A DNA stretch of 64,000 nucleotides. Origin: Lachnospiraceae bacterium. Its GTDB lineage: Bacteria; Bacillota; Clostridia; Lachnospirales; Lachnospiraceae. The translations under genes were made by a program, and so were the position numbers. This document shows, piece by piece, positions 25,781 to 33,015 of the stretch. The stretch lies in contig LR698958.1 in NCBI GenBank assembly GCA_902381685.1, positions 931,672 through 995,671 of the forward strand, written 5' to 3'. Under the pieces are notes generated by a model. The model was not told where the DNA came from, did no database searches, and was given only the letters and a program-made list of their open reading frames with translations. Position 1 is the first letter of the stretch; each line of letters begins with the position of its first letter.

Positions 25781-26164
25781 ATGAATGATAAAATTTTTGG
25801 CGAATATTTACGGTCACTACGAAAGAGCCAGAATCCACCCATGACACAAGAACAGCTTGCTAAGGCAATCGGCCGCAGCAAGATGACCGTTAGCCAGTTT
25901 GAAAAAGGAAAGAATGCTCCGCCGCAAGGAGAACTTTTGGAAAAAATCATTTCTACTTTGACTCTTACGACAGAGCAAGAGAATAGACTCCGTTTTTTGT
26001 CTTCGGAATCGAGAAGAACCGTTCCATGTGATATTGAAGACTACTTCTTTGAGAACCCCTCCATCTGTAAGGCGATAAGGGCCGCACAGGCATCTTCCGC
26101 AAATGATGCATTTTGGAATGAACTATCGGGGAGGTTGAAAAAAAACAATGATCAAGAAGACTAA
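25781..26164 (+). CDS. XRE-family regulator, probable controller of the restriction-modification-like unit
   Basis: A 127-residue protein with a Cro/CI helix-turn-helix at about residues 5-65 (FGEYLRSLRKSQNPPMTQEQLAKAIGRSKMTVSQFEKGKNAPP) and a 60-residue C-terminal region of unknown fold. The start follows GGAGAG. The gene overlaps the Vsr-like gene by 17 bp, so regulator and nuclease are coupled. A palindrome at its own promoter suggests autorepression, delaying the nuclease until the methyltransferase has acted, as for C proteins; that role is inferred from position. Confidence 0.85.
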   Translation: MNDKIFGEYLRSLRKSQNPPMTQEQLAKAIGRSKMTVSQFEKGKNAPPQGELLEKIISTLTLTTEQENRLRFLSSESRRTVPCDIEDYFFENPSICKAIRAAQASSANDAFWNELSGRLKKNNDQED

Positions 26165-26561
26165 GGAACAAATCAGTTACAATATGCGACAGGTAAAAAA
26201 CAAGGACTCAGAGATTGAACTGATGCTTCGACGAGAATTATGGAAGAGGAACATCAGGTACAGAAAGAATGTAACTCGGATTTTTGGGAAACCAGATATC
26301 GCCTTTATTAGGAAGAAAGTTGCCGTATTTGTTGACAGTGAGTTCTGGCATGGATTTAACTGGGAAGTCAAGAAAAATGAAGTTAAGAGCAATCGAGATT
26401 TCTGGATTGCTAAAATAGAAAGAAACATGGAAAGAGATGCGGAAGTCAATCAGTATCTTCAGAAAGAAGGATGGTTAGTCCTTCGATTCTGGGGAAATGA
26501 GATAAAAAAAGATGTGGTCACATGTGCAGATAAAATTGAATCCGCTCTGAAGGAGAGATAA
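26148..26561 (+). CDS. Vsr-like very-short-patch endonuclease without zinc ligands
   Basis: A 137-residue PD-(D/E)XK-type nuclease. The N-terminal NMRQVKNKDSEIE is the Vsr signature, D50 in GKPDIAF matches the catalytic Asp, H68 in EFWHG matches the second catalytic His and WIAKIERNMERD is conserved. The usual GCFWHxxxC and C-terminal Cys that bind structural zinc are replaced (SEFWHGFNW, FWGNEI). Classical Vsr nicks T:G mismatches left by deaminated 5-methylcytosine; next to a Dcm-type gene and a GHKL operon this one could be a repair or a restriction nuclease. Confidence 0.88.
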   Translation: MIKKTKEQISYNMRQVKNKDSEIELMLRRELWKRNIRYRKNVTRIFGKPDIAFIRKKVAVFVDSEFWHGFNWEVKKNEVKSNRDFWIAKIERNMERDAEVNQYLQKEGWLVLRFWGNEIKKDVVTCADKIESALKER

Positions 26562-26565
26562 GCAT

Positions 26566-27693
26566 ATGCCTTTTACAACAATTGATTTGTGCGCTGGGAT
26601 AGGTGGCATGAGAAAGGGGTTTGAATTGACAGGATATTTTCATAATGTCCTGGCCGCAGAAATTGACAAGTATGCGTGCATGACTTACCAACACCTTTAT
26701 GGTGACGATGCAAACCATGATTTAACCAGCGAAGAGTTCAAAGCCGAATTAGACACAATACAATATGATGTTCTTCTCGCAGGATTTCCCTGTCAGACCT
26801 TTAGTAAGGCAGGATTGGAAGAAGGATTCAATGATACAGAAAAAGGAATTATTTTTAATCATATAGCAGAGATTATCCGTAGAACGCGACCTAGGGCGGT
26901 TTTTCTTGAGAATGTTGATAATCTTGTGCGCCATGATAAAGGAAACACTTTTAGAGTAATCATCAACACATTGGAGAAAACTCTTAACTATAAGGTGATA
27001 GGTGTCACATATGACATGTTAGGGGAACCGACATACAACGGAAAGGATTTTATCCGAAATTCCAGAAATTTTGGTATTCCACAGAACCGTCCGCGTACAT
27101 ATATAATGGCATTTAATAGACAGAGATACGGAGCTGCTGCACTTGCAGGTATTGAAAACTGTCTTCCGATTGAGAATGATTGGTATTTGTATGAAGATTT
27201 GAATGAGCTGCTGGAGTTTCACGCAGAGGCGAAGTATTATATGGCATCTGGATACCTTGATACGCTGATTCGACACAGAGAAAGGGAACATGGGAAAGGT
27301 AACGGGTTTGGATATCGTATTGTTAATGAACCTGGAATCGAGCATCCTGTTGCAAACACCATAATGGCAACTGGGGGGTCTGGCAAGGAAAGAAATCTTG
27401 TGTTTGATCCTCAAGATAATATAGCGGGCATGATTTTGTCAACTAAAAAGACACCGTTAAATGACAAGGGAATTCGGGTCATGACTCCAAGAGAGTGGGG
27501 TAAATTGCAGGGATTTATCAACTATGCTTTTCTAGATGAGGAGGGTATCGATCACTTTTCTTTTCCTAAGGAGGTGGCACCTACTCAACAATATAAACAG
27601 TTTGGAAATTCAGTAACCATTCCGGTTATAGAAACGATGGCGGAGTTCATGCTTAATTGCTTCAGAGTGCTGGGCGATATACCAAATGAATAA
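26566..27693 (+). CDS. dcm: DNA (cytosine-5)-methyltransferase
   Basis: A 375-residue C5 methyltransferase: motif I TIDLCAGIGGMRKGFELTG, motif IV LLAGFPCQTFSKAG with catalytic C76, motif VI FLENV (E115), motif VIII-like PQNRPRTYIMAF, a variable target-recognition region (about 190-290), motif IX-X with GKLQGF and QFGNSVTIPVIE. It methylates cytosine in a specific duplex sequence; the target cannot be read. It lies 5 bp after the Vsr gene and ends at a terminator, so XRE-Vsr-Dcm is one unit. Confidence 0.94.
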   Translation: MPFTTIDLCAGIGGMRKGFELTGYFHNVLAAEIDKYACMTYQHLYGDDANHDLTSEEFKAELDTIQYDVLLAGFPCQTFSKAGLEEGFNDTEKGIIFNHIAEIIRRTRPRAVFLENVDNLVRHDKGNTFRVIINTLEKTLNYKVIGVTYDMLGEPTYNGKDFIRNSRNFGIPQNRPRTYIMAFNRQRYGAAALAGIENCLPIENDWYLYEDLNELLEFHAEAKYYMASGYLDTLIRHREREHGKGNGFGYRIVNEPGIEHPVANTIMATGGSGKERNLVFDPQDNIAGMILSTKKTPLNDKGIRVMTPREWGKLQGFINYAFLDEEGIDHFSFPKEVAPTQQYKQFGNSVTIPVIETMAEFMLNCFRVLGDIPNE

Positions 27694-27696
27694 AGA

Positions 27697-27727
27697 AATG
27701 CAGTGGTCGGATTCCACTGCATTTTTT
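27697..27727 (+). terminator. Terminator after dcm
   Basis: AATGCAGTGG (27697-27706) pairs perfectly with CCACTGCATT (27714-27723) around a 7-nt loop, followed by T6. It separates the methyltransferase unit from the GHKL operon. Confidence 0.85.
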
Positions 27728-27798
27728 ATTAGAATTCGATTTTGAAAGATATATTTAAAAATATATTTTAAAATTATATAATTTATATACAATATATA

Positions 27799-27832
27799 TT
27801 GACAAATAAGCACGCAAAATGTAATATATAAT
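27799..27832 (+). promoter_or_regulatory. Promoter of the GHKL operon
   Basis: TTGACA (27799-27804), 17 nt, TAATAT (27822-27827), overlapping a TATAAT at 27827-27832. The surrounding 200 bp (27728-27911) is extremely AT-rich and holds no gene. The operon thus has its own strong promoter. Confidence 0.65.
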
Positions 27833-27911
27833 CATATAAAATCAAAATAGATATTTTAATAATTAAATATATTTGGTAAATATAAACTATATTTTCAATG
27901 GAGGTAGAATT

Positions 27912-28145
27912 ATGGCAACAAAGGAAACTAAACGTGAACGCTTTGTTCGTCTCGCAGAAGCTCGCACTAATAAGATTATTGATATGATGAAACTTCTTGG
28001 GAACTGTTCCAGTACTGCGAACTATGAATATACCGAGGAGGATGTTAAAAAGATTTTTAGTGCCATTGAGCACGAACTGAAGAATACAAAAGCAAAATTC
28101 AATGGAACGGATAGTCCGAAAGAAGAGAGATTTACTTTAGAGTGA
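27912..28145 (+). CDS. Small helical protein at the head of the GHKL operon
   Basis: 77 residues: MATKETKRERFVRLAEARTN, then IIDMMKLLGNCSS, NYEYTEEDVKKIFSAIEHELK and a charged tail. Two or three amphipathic helices, no known motif. GGAGG at 27900-27904 supports ATG 27912. The segment RxxRFVRLAEARTNKIIDMMKLLGNCSNxxNYxYTEEDVxxIFxAIExEL recalls short proteins found beside nucleases and recombinases in mobile elements, so it may be a small accessory or regulatory subunit of the GHKL system. Function unknown. Confidence 0.7.
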   Translation: MATKETKRERFVRLAEARTNKIIDMMKLLGNCSSTANYEYTEEDVKKIFSAIEHELKNTKAKFNGTDSPKEERFTLE

Positions 28146-28156
28146 GGTGATTACTA

Positions 28157-30088
28157 ATGACACAGGTTGGATGGAGATTTCCGCCTCTTTCTGGAGGAAC
28201 CCGTCAAGGTTATACCAATAATGATATTGAGGTATTCAAAGGGCAGGAATTGATTGATAATCTGGCTCGTGAAATTTGTCAGAATTCTCTGGATGCCCAT
28301 ATTGAAGGAACAGATACTCCTGTCAGAGTTGTCTTTGAACTTCGCCAAATTTCCAGATCAGGATATGATGTGTTTTCTCAATATAGTAGGTGTCTTAAAG
28401 GATGTCGAAAGTATTGGGGAACAGAAATGGATGCAAAGCTATGCCGTTTTGTGGAGGGAGCCGAGGCTACTCTTACAGAAGATGATATACCGGTTCTGAT
28501 AGCAAGTGACTATAATACCAAGGGATTGAGTGGAAGTCACAACGGTAAATTGTCTTCGTCCTGGGAAGCTCTTACTGGATCTGATGGAGTTTCTGTTAAA
28601 AGCGATGAGAACAGTGCAGGATCATATGGTATCGGTAAGAACGCTCCATTTGCATGCTCTTCCTTGAGCATGGTATTTTATAATACTGTAGCAGAGAATA
28701 ACGAGTCCGCATTTATCGGGGTTGCCCGGCTTGCCACACTCCTGAATGAAGATGGAAAGCCTACACAGAGAGTTGGAAAGTATCAAAACAACGATGAAGA
28801 GAATGAAAAATGGTTTCCTATTTATGATACAGATGAAAATGACTTTCGCGATTGTTTCCACAGGATTGAGCGAGGTACGGATGTTATTATCGTAGGTTTC
28901 ACTCAGGCTACTAACTGGGTAACTAATGTAACAAAGGCCGTACTCAAAAATTTCTTTGTTGCAATAAGCGAAGGTCGTTTGGTTGTAGAATTGAAAAATG
29001 GAAATGATATTCGTATTATTGACGAATCTACACTCTCTCAGCTGTTCAATGATTTCTCTGATGATACAGAAATGTTGGCAACATCACAGTTGTACAAGGC
29101 GTTTACGTCCCCAGACTGCAAGAAAACCATGGAAGTTCTCGAAGCGGATGATGTTGAAGTTTATATAAAATCTGATAGCAGCTATAAGAGAACTATCGCA
29201 AACTTCAGAGCAACGGGAATGCTTGTCGGTACATACTATAAGCGAATTTTCCAGCATTATGCTGCCGTTGTGATTGTACGAGGCTCAAAGCTGGGCGAGT
29301 TGCTAAAAGACACGGAGCCTCCACGTCATAACAGATGGGACTATAAGCAGATTGAATCCTCTGATCGTAAGAAAAGAAAACTTGCGCGGGAGTCTATTCA
29401 AAAAATCGATGATTTTGTACTGAATTTGCTGAAATCTCAGTTTGAGGTGGTTACTGAAGATACAGTTGATGCCGCTGGAGTCGGTGAATATATTCCGGAT
29501 GATATTGACGGTCTTGGCGGTCAGTCTGAAGGTGACGATATCCTTAAGGTTAAGATTAAAATCGGAAAGATTAAGACTAATCATACTCATCAGGGATTTA
29601 CAACTGAGGTTGCTGTACAGGAGGAGGGTACTGAGGAGGAAGGTGATGTTCATAATCATGAACGCAATCCTAATCCTGTGCCACCGAGACCGCGTCCACC
29701 GAAGCCCGTTACTCCAGATCCTGATGCCCCAGATCCGCAACCTGGTGCAACTCCCGGTAAAGGAGTTAAAACCGTTAATACCCCGAATCTGTCTGCGCAG
29801 AGAGCTTTCCCTGTCAGTTCGTCACAAGGTCTTTACAAAATTGTTATTAAACCGTCAGAAACATATGAAAATCTTTATGTTGAATGCTTTGCGGTCGGTG
29901 AAGACGGTAAAGCAGATTCACTTGACATGGAGTCATTTACCTTTAACAGTAAGAATATTAAAATCAGCAATGGAAAAGCTGGTCCCATAAAAGTGGAGGC
30001 TGATACTCCGGCGGTATTTTTTGCAAAGTTTTTTAGAAAAGAGAAAATGAAGTTGCGCCTGAGTTTGACGGAGGTGGTTAAGAAATGA
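28157..30088 (+). CDS. GHKL (MutL/MORC/Hsp90-type) ATPase of a candidate defence system
   Basis: A 643-residue protein. The Bergerat ATP site is visible: N-box LAREICQNSLDAH (E39, N43), Asp-containing loop VLIASDYNTKGLSG (about 114-127) and glycine lid NSAGSYGIGKNAPF (about 152-165). A middle transducer-like region follows. At about residues 505-545 is a Pro-rich linker (NPVPPRPRPPKP and PDPDAPDPQPG) and then a 90-residue C-terminal domain of unknown fold. GHKL proteins of this kind occur in restriction-like islands with C5 methylases and Vsr nucleases. The ribosome site is GAGGTG. The next gene starts before this stop codon. Confidence 0.82.
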   Translation: MTQVGWRFPPLSGGTRQGYTNNDIEVFKGQELIDNLAREICQNSLDAHIEGTDTPVRVVFELRQISRSGYDVFSQYSRCLKGCRKYWGTEMDAKLCRFVEGAEATLTEDDIPVLIASDYNTKGLSGSHNGKLSSSWEALTGSDGVSVKSDENSAGSYGIGKNAPFACSSLSMVFYNTVAENNESAFIGVARLATLLNEDGKPTQRVGKYQNNDEENEKWFPIYDTDENDFRDCFHRIERGTDVIIVGFTQATNWVTNVTKAVLKNFFVAISEGRLVVELKNGNDIRIIDESTLSQLFNDFSDDTEMLATSQLYKAFTSPDCKKTMEVLEADDVEVYIKSDSSYKRTIANFRATGMLVGTYYKRIFQHYAAVVIVRGSKLGELLKDTEPPRHNRWDYKQIESSDRKKRKLARESIQKIDDFVLNLLKSQFEVVTEDTVDAAGVGEYIPDDIDGLGGQSEGDDILKVKIKIGKIKTNHTHQGFTTEVAVQEEGTEEEGDVHNHERNPNPVPPRPRPPKPVTPDPDAPDPQPGATPGKGVKTVNTPNLSAQRAFPVSSSQGLYKIVIKPSETYENLYVECFAVGEDGKADSLDMESFTFNSKNIKISNGKAGPIKVEADTPAVFFAKFFRKEKMKLRLSLTEVVKK

Positions 30089-31020
30089 AATCAGTAAAAA
30101 ATGAATTCCCAAACCCCGTATTAGCAGCCGGGCGTGATGATTACATTGAGTCCTGCCGTTTTTATACTACGATCAACGAAGAAGAGATTGTGGTCGATAC
30201 AGAGAATATTGTTTTTCCAATGAGATATGTTCTGGAATGCAATGGCCTATCAGCAATGGTTCAGTCTGGGCAAGCTGTGGCTGTTGTTACGGTTAAGAGT
30301 AGTGCCGCTTCTTACAGCAAGCTGTTTAGATTCTCGGCAGACAGTAAGGAGTTGACCATATCTGTGCCTAAATTCGCAGTAGTGAACAAGATGGATATTA
30401 CTGGCAGTATTATAGCTGCCTGCAATATTGACCGCTTTTGCTGTGAAGGAGAATTTAATGACCTTTATTTCGGAGGTTCGACTTTCGAAATACGTAAAGG
30501 TGATATTCTAACTACAGAAGAAATTCGTTCTATTTTTGTAGATGATTCTGAACTGGAAAAGCCTATTTCCTCTATCTTCGACATCAGCAGAAATGACGAG
30601 CAGGATTCCGAGGTTGTTCCGAATTTCTATGGTGAAAAGATTGAAATTTTCCTGAAGAGCGAACTCTATGACCTATATTATAAATTTAAAGACTTTAACA
30701 ATGGCTCCTTAAGACGTTATGCGGCAGGAATTATTGTATATCCCGTTTTAGTCGAGGCTATAGGTTATGTGATCGGGCACTATCAGAATGACGGAGATGT
30801 AGGTGATGGTACAAACTTCAGCGAAAAACGATGGTTTAGAGCTATTGACCATAAAGCAGATGTAAAAGGAATTGATTTGCGCAGCTACGATGGTTGCCCG
30901 ACAACTCTTGCAAATGACATTCTTGGTGATATTGCTCTTGATGCATTAAAGAGCTTCAAGGATACCTTAGACAGCGAGATAAACAGTGGAGAAACTCAAA
31001 TGATAGGAGGTGTTGACTGA
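30085..31020 (+). CDS. Conserved protein of unknown function in the GHKL operon
   Basis: 311 residues, soluble. The first 130 residues look beta-rich (alternating hydrophobic strands), the rest alpha-rich, with no motif I recognise. It overlaps the GHKL gene by 4 bp (ATGA) and the following gene by 1 bp (TGATG), a tight coupling that suggests subunits of one complex. A role as the DNA- or partner-binding subunit of the GHKL ATPase is a guess from position only. Confidence 0.72.
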   Translation: MKSVKNEFPNPVLAAGRDDYIESCRFYTTINEEEIVVDTENIVFPMRYVLECNGLSAMVQSGQAVAVVTVKSSAASYSKLFRFSADSKELTISVPKFAVVNKMDITGSIIAACNIDRFCCEGEFNDLYFGGSTFEIRKGDILTTEEIRSIFVDDSELEKPISSIFDISRNDEQDSEVVPNFYGEKIEIFLKSELYDLYYKFKDFNNGSLRRYAAGIIVYPVLVEAIGYVIGHYQNDGDVGDGTNFSEKRWFRAIDHKADVKGIDLRSYDGCPTTLANDILGDIALDALKSFKDTLDSEINSGETQMIGGVD

Positions 31021-31823
31021 TGCTTTTGGGTTATTTTACGGAAGAGGCATATAACAAACTTCTTCATGATATCCAACGTAATACCGAAAATTACTCCTCT
31101 CCAGATGAGTGGCTTTCTACATATTTCGGAGGCAATGACTATTTTAAAATGTCATCAGTGGATGTAAGTGTTTTTGTTCCGGATTATACTCCGGGGAAAA
31201 AAGACGATGCACAAAAGTCGCGGGAAGACCTTGTTAATACGCGTTTGATTTATGATGCTTTTAAAAGCTTGACACCACTTCAGGCATCTAATAAGTATCT
31301 CTGGACATATCTGTGCCATGCCGAACCAGCGTACAGTGCTTATATAAGGGATCGCTGGCTACAGGAAGAACGTGAGAATACCATTAGGAGTAGGTTTTTT
31401 GTGACCACACCGGGTAGTCTGTTGAATGATAATGCGCTTTCAAGGCTTTGGTGGTATGGATATCTCACCTATGATAGAAAGAACAGCAACCATTATTGGC
31501 TTACGGAAATTCTGTTTACTAATCAGACAATCTGTACAGATGTTATGGATACCTTTAATCGAATGAACTTTGATCGCATGAGAGGCGTTCTCATGGCAAT
31601 CAGGGATTTTAAAAACGTGATTGGAGATAACGAAGGCATCACAGAGTATTTTCGTGAATGCAAAAAGTACCTCAATCACTATGCTGCAGTTACTACACTT
31701 GAGTTTCTTGATAGTGATGAAATTCGCGATTTGGCATTTAATTATATGATGAAACTACGCGAGGAAAAACAAAATGGAAACGGTGGTACCGGTCCGAAGA
31801 GCAGAAAGAAGAAAAAAAGATAA
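31020..31823 (+). CDS. DUF6339-like protein closing the GHKL operon
   Basis: A 267-residue alpha-helical protein. The pattern NKYLWTYLCHAEPAYSAYIRDRW, RSRFFVTTPGSLLNDNALSRLWW, YLTYDRKNSNHYWLTEILFTNQT is what I remember of DUF6339, a family often beside GHKL ATPases and methyltransferases. The C-terminus is a Gly-Lys-rich tail (NGGTGPKSRKKKKR). It is the last gene before a terminator. Helix-only content with many conserved Trp/Tyr suggests a structural or nucleic-acid-binding role; no catalytic site is visible. Confidence 0.65.
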   Translation: MLLGYFTEEAYNKLLHDIQRNTENYSSPDEWLSTYFGGNDYFKMSSVDVSVFVPDYTPGKKDDAQKSREDLVNTRLIYDAFKSLTPLQASNKYLWTYLCHAEPAYSAYIRDRWLQEERENTIRSRFFVTTPGSLLNDNALSRLWWYGYLTYDRKNSNHYWLTEILFTNQTICTDVMDTFNRMNFDRMRGVLMAIRDFKNVIGDNEGITEYFRECKKYLNHYAAVTTLEFLDSDEIRDLAFNYMMKLREEKQNGNGGTGPKSRKKKKR

Positions 31824-31832
31824 TCCGATTCA

Positions 31833-31864
31833 AACCGCAGTGGCATCGTTCCGCTGTGGTTTTT
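31833..31864 (+). terminator. Terminator of the GHKL operon
   Basis: AACCGCAGTGG (31833-31843) and CCGCTGTGGTT (31851-31861) pair over 11 positions with two G-U, 7-nt loop, then T4. Confidence 0.75.
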
Positions 31865-31872
31865 CTGTGGTA

Positions 31873-31965
31873 GGGGTATCCAAATCTCTACAGACTATCT
31901 TACTGAAGACCGATGGCCCCCTTCGTGCGAATTTTCGCAGAATTAAACAGGGGGGATATCCACAG
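31873..31965 (+). other. Structured site resembling the cos region of Firmicutes phages
   Basis: GGGGTATCC (31873) opens a block that includes CAAATCTCTACAGAC (31881-31895), C5 (31917-31921), the perfect hairpin TGCGAA-tt-TTCGCA (31926-31939) and G6 (31950-31955), then ATATCC. From memory, GGGG-TATCC-AAATCTCTAC followed by a dyad with CGC/GCG and a closing GGGGGGAT is what stands between the HNH nuclease gene and the small terminase gene of many cos-type Firmicutes phages. No gene lies between 31824 and 32185. If right, this is the packaging site used to enter helper capsids. Confidence 0.5.
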
Positions 31966-32037
31966 AATCCATATTATATGAAAATTTCCGCAGAATACCG
32001 CTTCTTTAGCCGATTTTGTTTTGCCGGATAATACCGG

Positions 32038-32094
32038 AATACGCATAAAAACCGTGTGTAAAACGATAGAAAAAGCACAGTTTTTATGCGTATT
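32038..32094 (+). repeat. Perfect 15-bp inverted repeat with 27-nt loop
   Basis: AATACGCATAAAAAC (32038-32052) and GTTTTTATGCGTATT (32080-32094) are exact complements. The loop holds a further GTG/CAC pairing. No gene overlaps it. It could be a terminator for the reverse strand, a replication or a recombination element of the satellite. Confidence 0.7.
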
Positions 32095-32140
32095 TTCTGA
32101 CAGAAATATAATCAGAAATGTCTTGCTATTCTGTGCCGTC

Positions 32141-32184
32141 AGAGTGATATATGTACTACCGAAAAAAGAAAGGCAGGTACATAT
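32141..32184 (+). promoter_or_regulatory. Operator-like word AGAGTGATATATG upstream of the gene at 32186
   Basis: AGAGTGATATATG (32141-32153) is identical to 38077-38089 before the second Xis/integrase genes. Here ATATGTAC (32148-32155) and GTACATAT (32177-32184) also form an inverted repeat around the ribosome site AAAGGCAGG. Confidence 0.5.
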
Positions 32185-32185
32185 T

Positions 32186-32851
32186 ATGAGAAACGAAATC
32201 CGATTTACACTGGAACCAAAGCAAAGACCAAAACTGGCGCAGGAGATTGGCAAAATACTCGGAACAGCACCGCATTATGAGCGGGTACCAAGCTGTGCAT
32301 ATGATATTGCAGGATACAGGCTGGAAAAAGAGGGCGTGCTGCACATCCCGGAGGGAGTAGCGGTAGAAATGGTGGAACACTTAATTCACCAGTTACGGGA
32401 GCGTGGGTTTCAGGATGATGCGGAATTTACTGAAGAAGTGCTCTTACCGAAGGATAAGTTGACAATAGCAGTTCCGAGAGAAATCTTTATAGATATGGCA
32501 TTGGAAAATTTACAGAAGATCATAGCAAATAAGCAGATACTTTTTCAACGTGCATTTCGGACGGACAGCACAGAAATTGGCATTACAAAGGAAAAAATAA
32601 ATATCACATGGTTTCCATACACAACGAATGTCGATGAGATCGCAGCCTATACGCAATTTATCACAAGGCTGTGTGATATGGCAAAAAATGCAAAAAGAGT
32701 ATCATCAAAGCCGACTGAAACAGACAATGACAAGTATGCTTTTCGATGTTTTTTACTCAGGCTTGGCTTTATCGGAAATGACTATAAGACAGCAAGGAAG
32801 ATTTTGCTCAGAAATCTGACTGGAAATTCAGCATTTCGTTATGGAGAATAA
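32186..32851 (+). CDS. Satellite protein of unknown function ('virulence-related' type)
   Basis: 221 residues. Start MRNEIRFTLEPKQRPKLAQEIG at ATG 32186, which follows AAAGGCAGG; longer frames would cross the operator. I recall similar proteins annotated as virulence-related in Firmicutes phages and islands, without a known activity. No signal peptide, no membrane span. It lies alone between the cos-like site and a terminator. Confidence 0.65.
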   Translation: MRNEIRFTLEPKQRPKLAQEIGKILGTAPHYERVPSCAYDIAGYRLEKEGVLHIPEGVAVEMVEHLIHQLRERGFQDDAEFTEEVLLPKDKLTIAVPREIFIDMALENLQKIIANKQILFQRAFRTDSTEIGITKEKINITWFPYTTNVDEIAAYTQFITRLCDMAKNAKRVSSKPTETDNDKYAFRCFLLRLGFIGNDYKTARKILLRNLTGNSAFRYGE

Positions 32852-32867
32852 GGATAAAATCACACTG

Positions 32868-32896
32868 GGGTGTCGGTGAGAACCGACGCCCTTTTT
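32868..32896 (+). terminator. Terminator after the unknown satellite gene
   Basis: GGGTGTCGGT (32868-32877), loop GAGA, ACCGACGCCC (32882-32891) with one G-U, then T5. Confidence 0.85.
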
Positions 32897-32910
32897 CTAT
32901 GAAAAAACAG

Positions 32911-32998
32911 TTGGGGCAGCTTGTGGCAGATAATATAGGTTATTCTTATAGAGCCTATATAGAAAATAACCTATATTACTTGCCACATCTTGCCCCAG
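32911..32998. repeat. Iteron-like tandem repeats in a long hairpin around AT-rich DNA, possible replication origin
   Basis: TTGGGGCAGC and TTGTGGCAGA (32911-32930) are tandem 10-bp repeats. The mirrored copies TTGCCACATC and TTGCCCCAGT (32980-32999) stand on the other side of a 49-bp AT-rich stretch. The arms pair over 7 + 6 + 14 bp with small internal loops and a 20-nt terminal loop. Iterons flanking an AT-rich core are the organisation known for satellite origins in Staphylococcus islands. It lies near the primase-helicase gene, between convergent genes. Confidence 0.55.
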
Positions 32999-33015
32999 TG
33001 TGAAAAATGTAGTGA

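Noticed and set aside
29442..29990. 182-codon frame overlapping the GHKL gene on the same strand
   Set aside because: Low-complexity Leu/Arg-rich product with no ribosome site; the GHKL frame has clear motifs.
31774..32031. 85-codon frame over the terminator and cos-like block
   Set aside because: It crosses a terminator and structured DNA and has no ribosome site; the translation (GVSKSLQTILL) reflects the conserved DNA, not a protein.
32911..32998. Interpretation of the long hairpin as an ordinary terminator
   Set aside because: A separate good terminator lies just before it at 32868, there is no T run after the hairpin, and it has tandem iterons.
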